Positions 15,865-25,029 are shown, counted from the first letter of the stretch. The stretch is DNA of 64,000 nt from Crossiella cryophila (GCF_014204915.1 NZ_JACHMH010000001.1:6225501-6289500); one strand, 5' to 3'. Numbers and translations: made by a program. Notes: generated from the sequence alone by a model not told the origin.

Positions 15865-18048
15865 GTGACCTCAGTCGACGTCCTCGACTCGACCGACACC
15901 CTGCTCCCCGACCGACTGATCGTGCGTGGCGCGCGCGTGCACAACCTGCGCGGCGTCGACCTCGACCTGCCGCACCGCAAGCTGATCGTGTTCACCGGGG
16001 TCTCCGGCTCCGGCAAGTCCTCCCTGGCCTTCGACACCCTCTACGCCGAGGCGCAACGGCGTCAGGTGCAGTCGCTGTCCACCTTCGCCCGCCAGTTCAT
16101 GGACGAGATGGGCAAGCCCGACCTGGACCGGCTGGAGGGGCTGTGTTCGGCGGTGGCGGTGGACCAGCGTTCCTCGGCCACCCGCAGCCCGCGCTCCACG
16201 GTGGGCACGGTGACCGAGGTGTATGACCTGATGCGGGTGGTGTGGGCCACCGCTGGCCTGCCGCACTGCACGGTGTGCGCTGAGGAACTGTTGCCGGACA
16301 ACGGAGTCCTGGTCTGCCTCGACGGGCACGACACCGAACTGCCCGAGCTGTACAACCGGTCGTTCTCCTTCAACCTGCCCTTCGGCCAGTGCCCGGACTG
16401 CCTGGGCCTGGGGGCGGCGGCCGAGGAGGACAGCACCCGGCTCCGGTTGTGCGCCAGTTGTGCTGGCGCACGTCTTCGACCCGCCCAACTGGGAGTGCGG
16501 GTCGGCGGCCGGAGCATCGCCGAGGTGACGGCGCTGCCGGTGGCGCAGTGCCTGCGCTTCTTCACCGAACTGACCTTCTCCGACCGGCAACGCCAGGTCC
16601 TGGCCCAGGCGTTGATCGAGATCACCGACCGCCTGCGCTATCTCACCGAGGTGGGCCTGGGTTACCTCAGCCTGGACCGCCCCGCCCGCACCCTGTCCGG
16701 GGGCGAGGCGCAGCGGATCCGGCTGGCCACCCAGCTCGGCACGCAGCTGTTCGGGCTGTTGTACGTGCTCGACGAGCCCACCGCCGGCCTGCACCCGCAG
16801 GACGTCGAAGAGCTGATCGGCACGCTGAAGTCGTTGCGAGACCGGGGAAACACCCTGATCGTGGTGGAACACGACGAACACCTGATCCGGGCCGCGGACT
16901 GGGTGGTCGAACTGGGACCGGCCGCCGGGGAGCACGGCGGGCAGCTCATCTTCACCGGCACCGCGCAGGAAATGCTGTCCGATCCGGAGTCCCTGACCGG
17001 GGCCTACCTCAGTGGCCGCCGCACCGGCCACCGCCCGGCCCGCCGCCGCACCCCGGTGCCGGGCCGGGCGCTGACGGTGCGCGGCGCCAGGGAGAACAAC
17101 CTCACCGGCCAGGACGTGACCTTCCCGCTGGGTTGTTTCGTCGCGGTCAGCGGAGTCTCCGGCGCTGGAAAATCCACCCTCGTGGACACCATCCTCTACC
17201 GGGCCGCCGCCAAAGCCCTCGGCACCGAAGCCCCACCCCCGGGCGAACACGACGGCGTCGTCGGCCTGCACCAGATCGACCGGGTCATCCGCGTCGACCA
17301 AACCCCCATCGGCCGCTCCGGCCGCTCCACCCCGGCGACCTACACCGGCATCCTGGACTCCATCCGCAAACTGTTCGCCCAGACCAGCACCGCGAAGGAA
17401 CTGGGCTTCATTCCCGGAAGGTTCTCCTTCAACTCCCCCGGCGGCCGCTGCGAGGCGTGTGCCGGGGACGGCACGGTCCGCATCGAGATGTACTTCCTGC
17501 CGGATGTCTTCCTGGAATGCGACACCTGCCACGGCACCCGCTACGACGCGGACACCCTGAAGGTGACCTACCGCAACCGCACCATCGCCGAGGTCCTGGA
17601 CCTGCCCATCGAGACCGCCGCGGAGTTCTTCGCCGCCGCCCCGGCCATCGCGGGCCCACTACGCACCCTGTGCGAGGTAGGCCTGGGCTACCTACGCCTG
17701 GGCCAGGCAGCCAACACCCTCTCCGGCGGAGAGGCCCAGCGAGTCAAACTGGCCGCCGAACTCCAACGCAGGCCCGGCAAACACACCCTGTACCTACTCG
17801 ATGAGCCCACCACCGGCCTGCACGCCAGCGACGTGGCCCGGCTGATGGGGGTGCTGCACCGCCTGGTGGCCAAGGGCCACACGGTGATCACCGTCTCCCA
17901 CCACACCGAGGTGATCCGCACCGCGGACTGGGTGATCGACCTGGGCCCGGCGGGCGGTGACGGCGGCGGCCAGGTCGTCGCCACCGGCACCCCGGAGGAG
18001 ATCGCGGCGAACCCGGCCAGCCGAACCGGCCGCTACCTCGCCGGATAG
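15865..18048 (+). CDS. UvrA-like ABC ATPase (DrrC-like)
   Basis: A 727-residue UvrA paralogue with two ATPase modules: GVSGSGKSSL and LSGGEAQRIRLA in the first, GVSGAGKSTL and LSGGEAQRVKLAAEL in the second. Cys pairs of the zinc fingers are kept (CTVCAEE, CPDCLGLG, CEACAGDG, CDTCHG). True UvrA is about 950 residues, so part of the protein- or DNA-interaction insert is missing. In Streptomyces peucetius, DrrC is such a protein and gives resistance to DNA-bound daunorubicin. The position after DrrA/DrrB-like genes suggests the same role here. GTG at 15865 follows AGAAAGGG. Confidence 0.9.
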   Translation: MTSVDVLDSTDTLLPDRLIVRGARVHNLRGVDLDLPHRKLIVFTGVSGSGKSSLAFDTLYAEAQRRQVQSLSTFARQFMDEMGKPDLDRLEGLCSAVAVDQRSSATRSPRSTVGTVTEVYDLMRVVWATAGLPHCTVCAEELLPDNGVLVCLDGHDTELPELYNRSFSFNLPFGQCPDCLGLGAAAEEDSTRLRLCASCAGARLRPAQLGVRVGGRSIAEVTALPVAQCLRFFTELTFSDRQRQVLAQALIEITDRLRYLTEVGLGYLSLDRPARTLSGGEAQRIRLATQLGTQLFGLLYVLDEPTAGLHPQDVEELIGTLKSLRDRGNTLIVVEHDEHLIRAADWVVELGPAAGEHGGQLIFTGTAQEMLSDPESLTGAYLSGRRTGHRPARRRTPVPGRALTVRGARENNLTGQDVTFPLGCFVAVSGVSGAGKSTLVDTILYRAAAKALGTEAPPPGEHDGVVGLHQIDRVIRVDQTPIGRSGRSTPATYTGILDSIRKLFAQTSTAKELGFIPGRFSFNSPGGRCEACAGDGTVRIEMYFLPDVFLECDTCHGTRYDADTLKVTYRNRTIAEVLDLPIETAAEFFAAAPAIAGPLRTLCEVGLGYLRLGQAANTLSGGEAQRVKLAAELQRRPGKHTLYLLDEPTTGLHASDVARLMGVLHRLVAKGHTVITVSHHTEVIRTADWVIDLGPAGGDGGGQVVATGTPEEIAANPASRTGRYLAG

Positions 18049-18068
18049 TCCGCCCTCCGAATAGTCCG

Positions 18069-18106
18069 TTGCCCTGGCGGGCCGACTCCCGGTGCCGCCA
18101 GGGCAA
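18069..18106. terminator. hairpin terminator after UvrA-like gene
   Basis: Perfect 12-base arms TTGCCCTGGCGG / CCGCCAGGGCAA with a 14-base loop start 20 bases after the stop codon. There is no T-tract, as is common in high-GC actinomycetes. Confidence 0.75.
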
Positions 18107-18127
18107 ACCTCCTCATCGCCCCGCCTG

Positions 18128-18146
18128 ACTGTCCTTCGTGGACAGT
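18128..18146. promoter_or_regulatory. short inverted repeat upstream of DUF554 gene
   Basis: ACTGTCC-TTCGT-GGACAGT is a perfect 7-base inverted repeat 56 bases before the DUF554 start. It could be an operator or a second termination hairpin. Confidence 0.35.
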
Positions 18147-18202
18147 TCCGCTGTGGGCAGGAGCACGCTTTCCCCGGGCTCCTGCCCGCCTAGGCTGTTG
18201 CG

Positions 18203-18937
18203 GTGACTGGTCTGGGTACGGGCATCAACGTCCTGGCGATCCTGGTGGGCACCGGCCTGGGCGCGGTGCTCGGCGACCGCCTGCCCAAACGCTGGCGCGA
18301 ACTCATGGTCTCCTCGCTGGCCCTGTTCCTGCTGGCCATGGGCGTCTACCAGGCCACCCAGGCATTCACCGGCGAGTTCGCCACCGCCGCGGGCGGCGCC
18401 GCCACCATCCTCATCCTGGCCGCCCTGGTGCTCGGCGGCGGCCTGGGCTCGGCCATCGACATCGAGTCCCGCCTGGACAACCTGGGCGGCTGGCTGCAAC
18501 GCCGCTTCTCCCGAGGCGGCAACGAGGACCACCGCTTCGCCACCGGCTTCGTCACCGCCACCCTGCTGTTCTGCGTAGGCCCGATGGCGGTGCTGGGCGC
18601 CTTCGCCGACGGCGTACAGGGCGACCCCGGCATCCTGGCGATCAAGTCCATCCTGGACGGCTTCATCGCCCTGGCCTTCGCCGCCAACCTGGGCTGGGGC
18701 GTAGGCCTGTCGGCTGCCGCGGTGCTGATCTACCAGGGCGGCCTGACCGCGCTGGCCTCAGTGCTGAGCACCGTGATGGTCCCCGCCGTGATCGGCTCCC
18801 TCACCGCCGTCGGCGGCATCCTGATCCTGGCCATCAGCCTGCGCATGCTGGAACTCCGCGAAATCGCCGTAGCCAACCTCCTGCCCGCCCTCCCCCTGGC
18901 CCCCATCGCCACCGCGGCCTACCTCGCCCTGACCTGA
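18203..18937 (+). CDS. DUF554 membrane protein
   Basis: A 244-residue integral membrane protein of the DUF554 (YdfK-like) family with seven or so hydrophobic segments. It starts TGINVLAILVGTGLGAVLGDRLP and contains the family stretch FVTATLLFCVGPMAVLGAFADG. No function is established for the family. GTG at 18203 is the first start in the frame after the control region. It stands alone between a terminator and a convergent gene. Confidence 0.9.
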   Translation: MTGLGTGINVLAILVGTGLGAVLGDRLPKRWRELMVSSLALFLLAMGVYQATQAFTGEFATAAGGAATILILAALVLGGGLGSAIDIESRLDNLGGWLQRRFSRGGNEDHRFATGFVTATLLFCVGPMAVLGAFADGVQGDPGILAIKSILDGFIALAFAANLGWGVGLSAAAVLIYQGGLTALASVLSTVMVPAVIGSLTAVGGILILAISLRMLELREIAVANLLPALPLAPIATAAYLALT

Positions 18938-18939
18938 CC

Positions 18940-19521
18940 TCACCCCACAGCCCCAAAGGTCAACACTTCCCGCCGATACACCGGCGCCAACCCCGACCCC
19001 ACCGGCGGCACCCGCGCCCCAAGCCGATAATCCAGCTCCAGCAACACAACGAAGTCCGGCAACGCATCCGCAGTCGGCTGCCCATCGGCGTCCCGGCTAC
19101 CCGGTTCGGCGTCCCACTCGATGAGATGCACGGAGACGGAGTAGCGCCCAGGCGGCAACGGCAGCCCGGTGTCGGCGGGCCGCCCGGACACCTCCTCGAT
19201 CCCGCCAACGTGCACCATTCCGTGGCACACCAACAGGTAGGGCTCGGAACTGAGCATCACATAACGCTCCTCCCGCGCACTCAAACCCATGCCACCAGCG
19301 GGCGCCTCCGGTCCGCCGACCCGCAGCACCACCTCCCAGGCCCCGTTCCCGCCGATGTTGATCGGCACCAGCCCGCCCGCCGCGATCCGCGCCCGGATGC
19401 CCTCCTCGGTCCCCAGTTCCGCCACCCAGCTCTGCTGATCAACGATCCCGGCGAACTCCTCCGGCGCCCAGATCGCCAGCATTCCCGCCTCTGTCGACGC
19501 CACTCCGGACAGCTCGGCCAC
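18940..19521 (-). CDS. hypothetical protein, 193 aa
   Basis: I do not recognise this protein. It is acidic, soluble and rich in beta-type segments (FVVLLELDYRLGARVPP at the C-terminus), without signal peptide or membrane helices. GTG at 19521 is chosen for a GGAAGGGAA ribosome-binding site 5-13 bases upstream. The longer frame to 19860 runs antisense into the recombinase gene and is rejected. It is divergent from the recombinase. Confidence 0.65.
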   Translation of the reverse strand: MAELSGVASTEAGMLAIWAPEEFAGIVDQQSWVAELGTEEGIRARIAAGGLVPINIGGNGAWEVVLRVGGPEAPAGGMGLSAREERYVMLSSEPYLLVCHGMVHVGGIEEVSGRPADTGLPLPPGRYSVSVHLIEWDAEPGSRDADGQPTADALPDFVVLLELDYRLGARVPPVGSGLAPVYRREVLTFGAVG

Positions 19522-19589
19522 CGCAGTTCCCTTCCGTGTCACCGGTCTACGGAGTCGATCATGACATCCCGCTGTGGCAGGCTGGTCGG

Positions 19590-20957
19590 GTGGAGCACCC
19601 CGGCGCAGCGTCCCAGGTCGTCGACCGTCTGCCCCAGCTCGTGCGCGCCCGCCTGGACCAGGGCCCGCGCAGTGTGCTGGTGGACACCCAGCAGTTGCTG
19701 GCGGTGCGCGCCCGCTTCGACGCCGAACAGTCCGAGTCCCTGGCCCGCTACCTGGAAGCCAGCCAGTCGCCCAACACCCTGCGCGCCTACCGCTCCGACT
19801 GGCTGGCCTGGTCGGCCTGGTGCGCCGCCGAAGGCCGCCAGGCCCTGCCCGCCGACCCACTCGACGTCGCCGTCTACCTCGCCGCGGCCGCCGACACCCG
19901 CAAACCCACCGGCGCCCCCGCCTTCAGCCCGGCCACCCTGGAACGCAAGTCCGCCGCCATCGCCGCGGTGCACGCCGCCAACGGCCTGCCCAGCCCCACC
20001 CGCTCTGACGTGGTCCGCCTGACCCTGCGCGGCATCCGCCGAACCCGCCGTACCCAGCCCACCCGCAAACGCCCCGTCCTCCTGCACACCCTGGAAGAAC
20101 TGCTCGCCGGTCTGCCCAACCCAGGCTGGCCCACCGAACCAGCCCGCCGCCGAGACCAGCTACTGCTCCTGGTCGGCTTCGCCGGCGCCCTGCGCCGCAG
20201 CGAACTGGCCGCCCTGACCCTGGACGACGTCACCGTCGACACCGACCTCACCACCGGCGAACCCCTGCTGCTGGTCCACCTGGCCAGCACCAAAACCGAC
20301 CCCACCGGCATCCACGAACAACGCGTCGCCCTGCCCCGGGGTCAACGCCCGCACACCTGCCCCGTCTGCGCCTTCGCCAACTGGGTGGCCTTGCTGGAAG
20401 TCAACGCCGCCAACGGTTCCACTGCCCTCCAGCACCACCTCACCCCGCAGTCCCCCACTGCCGCCCAGCCCGCCGCTCCACAGACCTCGACTGCCACCCA
20501 GCCCGCCGCTCCACAGACCTCCGCTGCTGCCCAGTCCGCCGCTCCGCAGCCCCCGACTGCCGCCCAACCCGCTGGTCCACAGTCCTCAGCCGCCTCCCGC
20601 TCCCCCTCCACCACGGTGCACACCTGCCACGCCTACCAAGGCACCCACCTGGCCAACGGCTCCGCGCACCCGCTCTTCCCCGCCATCACCAAACACGGCC
20701 ACCTGGGCACCACCCCCATCTCCGGCCGCGCGGTCGCCGAACTGGTCAAACGCTATGCCGCGCGCGCGGGTCTGGACCCGGCCCTGTTCTCCGGGCACTC
20801 CCTCAGAGCGGGCTTCGCCACCCAGGCCGCCCTCGGCGGCGCCAGCGACCGGGAGATCATGCGCCAGGGCCGCTGGTCCAACCCACGCACCGTGCACCGT
20901 TACATCCGCACCGCGAACCCGTTGGAAGACAACGCGGTCACCAAACTCGGCCTGTGA
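19590..20957 (+). CDS. tyrosine recombinase with internal repeat tract
   Basis: A 455-residue site-specific recombinase. The N-terminal SAM-like core-binding domain contains SPNTLRAYRSDWLAWSAWC. Catalytic residues visible are Arg in GALRRSELAALTL, HxxR in SGHSLRAGF, and the nucleophile Tyr in RTVHRYIR. A CPVCAFANW motif and a later HTCHAY flank an inserted tract of 11-residue repeats. GTG at 19590 is chosen; an earlier GTG at 19536 leaves almost no promoter room before the divergent gene. No transposition partner, excisionase or attachment repeats were found nearby. Confidence 0.85.
   Translation: MEHPGAASQVVDRLPQLVRARLDQGPRSVLVDTQQLLAVRARFDAEQSESLARYLEASQSPNTLRAYRSDWLAWSAWCAAEGRQALPADPLDVAVYLAAAADTRKPTGAPAFSPATLERKSAAIAAVHAANGLPSPTRSDVVRLTLRGIRRTRRTQPTRKRPVLLHTLEELLAGLPNPGWPTEPARRRDQLLLLVGFAGALRRSELAALTLDDVTVDTDLTTGEPLLLVHLASTKTDPTGIHEQRVALPRGQRPHTCPVCAFANWVALLEVNAANGSTALQHHLTPQSPTAAQPAAPQTSTATQPAAPQTSAAAQSAAPQPPTAAQPAGPQSSAASRSPSTTVHTCHAYQGTHLANGSAHPLFPAITKHGHLGTTPISGRAVAELVKRYAARAGLDPALFSGHSLRAGFATQAALGGASDREIMRQGRWSNPRTVHRYIRTANPLEDNAVTKLGL
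20445..20597 (+). repeat. 33-base tandem repeats in the recombinase gene
   Basis: Four full copies and one partial copy of a 33-base unit encode 11-residue repeats of the form PQ(T/S/P)(S/P)xAxQxAA. They fall inside the catalytic domain between the CPVC motif and the C-terminal HxxR region, so they must form a surface linker. Copies differ by point changes, suggesting an older expansion. Confidence 0.85.
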
Positions 20958-20970
20958 CAACCCGCCCCGG

Positions 20971-21591
20971 CTACCGATCCCCGCGCAGATAGCGGGTCAC
21001 CATGGCGACCAGTTCGCGCTCGAAGGTCTCGACCGGGATGGTCCCCGGTGCGGCCATGAACTTGTGGGTGTTCATCTCCACGGTGAACAGGATGATCTCC
21101 GCGGCGATATCGACATCGCCCACCCGGATGTCGGGATGCCGGAGCAGGACATCGCGGATCTGGGCCGTGCGCAGCTTCCCGTGCCGGTCGATGGTGTCGA
21201 GCAGCTCCTGGGAGACCGGTGCCTCCTCGATCATCACCCGGAGCAGCCGGGGATCGTCGCTGTGGTTGTCGATCGCGTCGCGGATCAACGCCCGCACCGT
21301 GGCCTCCAGCGTTCCTGGCGAGAGGTCGAGTTCGGCGGCACTGGTCCAGGTGCCGCGGTCGACGTGCTGGATGAGGAGTTCGGCGAGGATGGCGTCCTTG
21401 TTCGGGAAGTACTGGTACAGCGAGCCGATGGAGATGCGGGCGCGCTCGGCGATGCGGTTGGTGGTGCCCGCGGCGTAGCCGTGCTCGGCGAAAACGTGAG
21501 CAGCCGCGGTGAGGATGCGCTCGCGGGTGAGTTCGGCACGCACCTGGCGGGGCTTGCGACGTGGTTCCAAGCGACGGTCCGCCGATGGCAT
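20971..21591 (-). CDS. TetR/AcrR family regulator
   Basis: A 206-residue TetR protein. The HTH reads RERILTAAAHVFAEHGYAAGTTNRIAERARISIGSLYQYFPNKDAILAEL, with a basic N-terminal arm (EPRRKPRQVRAE). ATG at 21591 follows AGGAGG; the longer frame to 21777 is not coding. It diverges from the large flavin/iron-sulfur fusion gene and probably represses it. Confidence 0.9.
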   Translation of the reverse strand: MPSADRRLEPRRKPRQVRAELTRERILTAAAHVFAEHGYAAGTTNRIAERARISIGSLYQYFPNKDAILAELLIQHVDRGTWTSAAELDLSPGTLEATVRALIRDAIDNHSDDPRLLRVMIEEAPVSQELLDTIDRHGKLRTAQIRDVLLRHPDIRVGDVDIAAEIILFTVEMNTHKFMAAPGTIPVETFERELVAMVTRYLRGDR

Positions 21592-21633
21592 CCGGGTCCT
21601 CCTAGATGGTGACAAAAGCGAGTAGCAAATACC

Positions 21634-21647
21634 TGAGCTAATGCTCA
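21634..21647. promoter_or_regulatory. palindrome in TetR/flavoprotein spacer
   Basis: TGAGC-TAAT-GCTCA is a perfect inverted repeat in the 155-base spacer between the divergent TetR and reductase genes. It is the best candidate TetR operator. Confidence 0.5.
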
Positions 21648-21746
21648 CAATAGTGCTATGAGCTGCACAGACGAGGTGCCCGACTGCACCTGGAGTGCAG
21701 GTTGCCAGCGGCACGGCCGGTCCACGCCGGGATGAGGGGGATTCCC

Positions 21747-23975
21747 ATGCAGTTGAGCGCATTGCACCGGATGACAACGGCCGCCGAGGTCGAGGCGACC
21801 GTGGGACCGCCGCCAGCGGTGATCATGATGAAGCAGATCAGCGCCCTCGACCAGGGCTGCCAGAGCATCTTGGCGCACAGTCCGCTCGCCGGCTTCGGCT
21901 ACCGCGACGCGGAGGGAGTCAGCCGCACGACGTTCATCGGCGGCACCCCGGGATTCACCCGCGTCCACTCGCCCACCCGGATCTCCTTCACCCTGCCCGA
22001 CGGCCAGGCACACGGCCCGGTGTCGTTCCTCTTCCTCCTGCCGGGCGTCGGGGAAACGTTGCGCGTCAACGGTTCCGTGACCAGGCGCAAGGGCGCCGAG
22101 ACCTTTGTCGACGTGCACGAGGCGTACGTGCACTGCGCCCAGGCGGTCATCCGCTCCCGCCTGTGGCAGCCTCCCACTCCCCCCGATCCCGCACCAGTTC
22201 CCGACTTCGAGGTCGCCAACAGCGAGGTCGCCGACAGCGGCAGCGGCGCCAAACGCGCCAATGGCGACAGCGGCAACGATGACGGCCCGCTGCACGGCCC
22301 TGGCGTCGCCGATTTCCTGGCCGCCGCCCCATTCCTCGCACTGTCCACCTGGGACACATCAGGCGGCAGCGACACCAGTCCCCGCGGGGACTGGCAGACC
22401 GTCGCACGGATCCTGGACAGCCGGACCCTCGCCATCCCGGACCGCAAGGGCAACAAACGTGCGGACAGCCTGCACAACCTCCTCCAGGACAACCGGCTCT
22501 CCTTCGCCGCCCTCGTCCCGGGCCGCACCGGGGTGCTGCACGTCCGCGGCCGCGGCTCGATCACCGACGATCCGGCGTTGCTGGCGACGCTGGCCCTGCG
22601 CGGAACACCCCCGCACGCGGCGCTGCTCATCGAGGTCGACCACGCCGACATGACCGCGGGCACCGCCCTGGCACGGTCCCGGCCGTGGACCGCGGCCGCG
22701 CACCTGGCACGCGGCACGGTGCCCGACCTGATGGCGCTGGCCGGAGACCACCTCGCCACGAACCTGGCCAAGGCCGACGGCAGCCGGCTCGCTCGGGTGT
22801 TCCAGGTCGTCATGAAGATCCCCGGGATCAACCGGGTGCTGCGGCTGGTGATGAACCGCGCCTACCGGTCCGCGCTACAGAAGGAGGGCTATCAGAACTT
22901 CGAGGTCGGCTCCCGCCGTGCCGGGCGAGACCAGCGTCCCGCCGGCGGGCCCGCGGCGGAGCACCCGGTGCGGGAGGTGCGGATCGCCGAGGTCCGTCCG
23001 GAGACGCCCAGCACGGTCACGCTGGTGCTGGAGGACGCCAAGGCCCCAGCCCCCTTCCACTTCCGCCCCGGACAGTTCTTCACCCTGATCGCCGACATCG
23101 ACGGCCGATCAGCACGGCGCGCCTACTCCGCCTCCTCTGCACCCGGGACACCACGGCTGGAGGTCACGGTCAAGCAGGTCAACGGCGGCCGGTTCTCCAC
23201 CCACGTCCACCGCACCCTGCGCACCGGGGACCGGCTCTCGCTCCGCGGCCCATCCGGCGCCTTCCACGCCGACCCGGCGGCAGCGCACGAGGTCGTCCTG
23301 ATCGCCGCGGGCAGCGGCGTCACCCCGATGATGAGCATGATCCGCGCCTTGCTGGCAACGCCGGCGACCAACCGGATCACGCTGCTGTACAGCAATCGCA
23401 CCGGGCCGGACATCATCTTCGCCGACGAACTCCACCGGCTGGAGAAGGAAAGCCCCGAACGCCTGTCGGTCACCCACATCCTCACCCAGCAGCACGGACG
23501 GCTCGACGCCACGAGTACGCGCGACTGGCTCACCGAGCTGAACCCCGCCGAAGCCGCCCGGTACTACCTGTGCGGCCCCGAAGCGCTGATGGACACGGTC
23601 CAGGGCGTCCTGACCGAGCGCGGTGTGCCTGATGCCCACGTGCACCAGGAGCGCTACGCCAGCGGCGCGGACACCGCCAGCCCAACCACCGCACCGCAGG
23701 AGATGGTGGTCGAGGACGGCGCGCACGAAGTCGGCTCCACGATGGTCGAGCCAGGCCAGACGCTCCTGGACGCCGGTCTCGCGGCGGGACTGCCGATGCC
23801 CTACTCGTGCACGGTCGGCAACTGCGGAGACTGCATGGTGAAACTCCGTACCGGCCAGGTCAGGATGAACGAACCGAACTGCCTGACCCCGCAACAGAAG
23901 GCGGAAGGCTACGTCCTGACCTGCGTGGGCTGCCCACTGGCCAAGGTCACCCTGGACATCGCCGAGCCGCGCTGA
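21747..23975 (+). CDS. PNPOx-like / ferredoxin reductase / 2Fe-2S ferredoxin fusion
   Basis: A 742-residue multidomain redox protein. Residues about 20-145 and 185-310 look like two pyridoxamine-phosphate-oxidase-type FMN split barrels. About 407-510 is an FAD domain with RPGQFF and RRAYSASSAP, 514-640 an NAD domain with IAAGSGVTPMMSM and YLCGPEALM, and 650-742 a plant-type ferredoxin with CTVGNCGDC plus a fourth Cys near 725. The order implies electron flow NAD(P)H to FAD to 2Fe-2S to an FMN or substrate site within one chain. ATG at 21747 follows a GAGGGGG run. Substrate unknown; the divergent TetR is the likely regulator. Confidence 0.9.
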   Translation: MQLSALHRMTTAAEVEATVGPPPAVIMMKQISALDQGCQSILAHSPLAGFGYRDAEGVSRTTFIGGTPGFTRVHSPTRISFTLPDGQAHGPVSFLFLLPGVGETLRVNGSVTRRKGAETFVDVHEAYVHCAQAVIRSRLWQPPTPPDPAPVPDFEVANSEVADSGSGAKRANGDSGNDDGPLHGPGVADFLAAAPFLALSTWDTSGGSDTSPRGDWQTVARILDSRTLAIPDRKGNKRADSLHNLLQDNRLSFAALVPGRTGVLHVRGRGSITDDPALLATLALRGTPPHAALLIEVDHADMTAGTALARSRPWTAAAHLARGTVPDLMALAGDHLATNLAKADGSRLARVFQVVMKIPGINRVLRLVMNRAYRSALQKEGYQNFEVGSRRAGRDQRPAGGPAAEHPVREVRIAEVRPETPSTVTLVLEDAKAPAPFHFRPGQFFTLIADIDGRSARRAYSASSAPGTPRLEVTVKQVNGGRFSTHVHRTLRTGDRLSLRGPSGAFHADPAAAHEVVLIAAGSGVTPMMSMIRALLATPATNRITLLYSNRTGPDIIFADELHRLEKESPERLSVTHILTQQHGRLDATSTRDWLTELNPAEAARYYLCGPEALMDTVQGVLTERGVPDAHVHQERYASGADTASPTTAPQEMVVEDGAHEVGSTMVEPGQTLLDAGLAAGLPMPYSCTVGNCGDCMVKLRTGQVRMNEPNCLTPQQKAEGYVLTCVGCPLAKVTLDIAEPR

Positions 23976-23980
23976 CCGAC

Positions 23981-24015
23981 GATCCACTGGCAGGTGCTCG
24001 GCCGGCCAGTGGATC
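23981..24015. terminator. bidirectional hairpin terminator
   Basis: Perfect 10-base arms GATCCACTGG / CCAGTGGATC with a 15-base loop lie between the convergent reductase and WYL-regulator genes, five bases after the former's stop. Confidence 0.8.
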
Positions 24016-24019
24016 ACGC

Positions 24020-24994
24020 TCACCCCACCGACGGGGTCCCGGCGACTGCCCTGGTGACCCGCCCAGCCAGCTCCCGCAGGTACTGCGCCAGCTCCGGCGG
24101 GGAATGCACCTCGAACTCGCAGCCCAGCATCGCCAGCCGGAAGGCCAGCCATTCCAGGGTGTCGGTGTGGCTGTGCAACCGGCAGGTGTTCTCGTCCACC
24201 ACCTCCAGATCAGCAGGCCGGTCACCCAGCACCCCCGCCAGCTTGCTGGCCGGGGCGTGGATGGTGGCGACCGCGCTGTAGGTCGGCACCAGCGAGTACA
24301 GCTTGTTGGTCACGTACTCGGCGGCGTCGGCCGCGGGCAAGGTCCGTTCCAGCGAACGCGTCCCGATGGCCCGGGGCTCGGTGACCCGGTCCACCCGGAA
24401 GATCCGCCAGTCATCCCGGTCCACGTCGAAGGCGACCAGGTACCACCGCCGCCCGGAGGACACCAGCCGATGCGGCTCTACCAGGCGTTTCGACTCGGCG
24501 CCGTCACCGGCCTGGTAACTGAACCGGACCCGCTCGTGATTGGCCACCGCCGCGGCCAGCGCGGTCAGGTTCTCCGGATCCACCAGTGCCGCCGTGGGTC
24601 CGTACATCGGCACCGTGGCACTGCCCAAAGTCGCCACCCGCCGCCGCAACCGGGACGGCAGCACCTGCTCCAGCTTGGTCAGCGCCCGGACCGATGCCTC
24701 CTCGATCCCCTGCACCGCCTGGCCCGCCGCGGTCCGCAGCCCGACCGCGATCGCCACCGCCTCCTCGTCATCCAGCAGCAGCGGTGGCATCGCCGCCCCC
24801 GCCACCAGCCGGTAGCCGCCTTCGGCGCCGAGCGTGGCCTGCACCGGGTAACCCAGTTCGCGCAGCCGGTCGATGTCCCGCCTGATCGTCCGGGTGGTGA
24901 CGCCCAGGCGTTCGGCGAGCACCGTGCCCGACCACTCCCGCGGCGTCTGCAGCAGCGAGAGCAGGGTGAGCAGTCGGCCTGGTGTGTCGGTCAT
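24020..24994 (-). CDS. WYL-domain transcriptional regulator
   Basis: A protein of about 324 residues with an N-terminal HTH_11 domain (LAERLGVTTRTIRRDIDRLRELGYPVQATLGAEGGYRL), a central WYL ligand domain (GRRWYLVAFDVDRDDWRIFRVDR) and a WCX C-terminal part. It belongs to the YafY/DeoR-like group. ATG at 24994 or GTG at 25000 are both possible. A close relative of the same architecture lies at 36364-37317. The target is not evident, since no divergent gene follows. Confidence 0.9.
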   Translation of the reverse strand: MTDTPGRLLTLLSLLQTPREWSGTVLAERLGVTTRTIRRDIDRLRELGYPVQATLGAEGGYRLVAGAAMPPLLLDDEEAVAIAVGLRTAAGQAVQGIEEASVRALTKLEQVLPSRLRRRVATLGSATVPMYGPTAALVDPENLTALAAAVANHERVRFSYQAGDGAESKRLVEPHRLVSSGRRWYLVAFDVDRDDWRIFRVDRVTEPRAIGTRSLERTLPAADAAEYVTNKLYSLVPTYSAVATIHAPASKLAGVLGDRPADLEVVDENTCRLHSHTDTLEWLAFRLAMLGCEFEVHSPPELAQYLRELAGRVTRAVAGTPSVG

Positions 24995-25029
24995 GGCCAC
25001 ATCATCTCAATGCATGCGGACACCTCCTG

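Noticed and set aside
20445-20597. Possible CRISPR array
   Set aside because: The 33-base repeats are contiguous without spacers and stay in frame within the recombinase gene.
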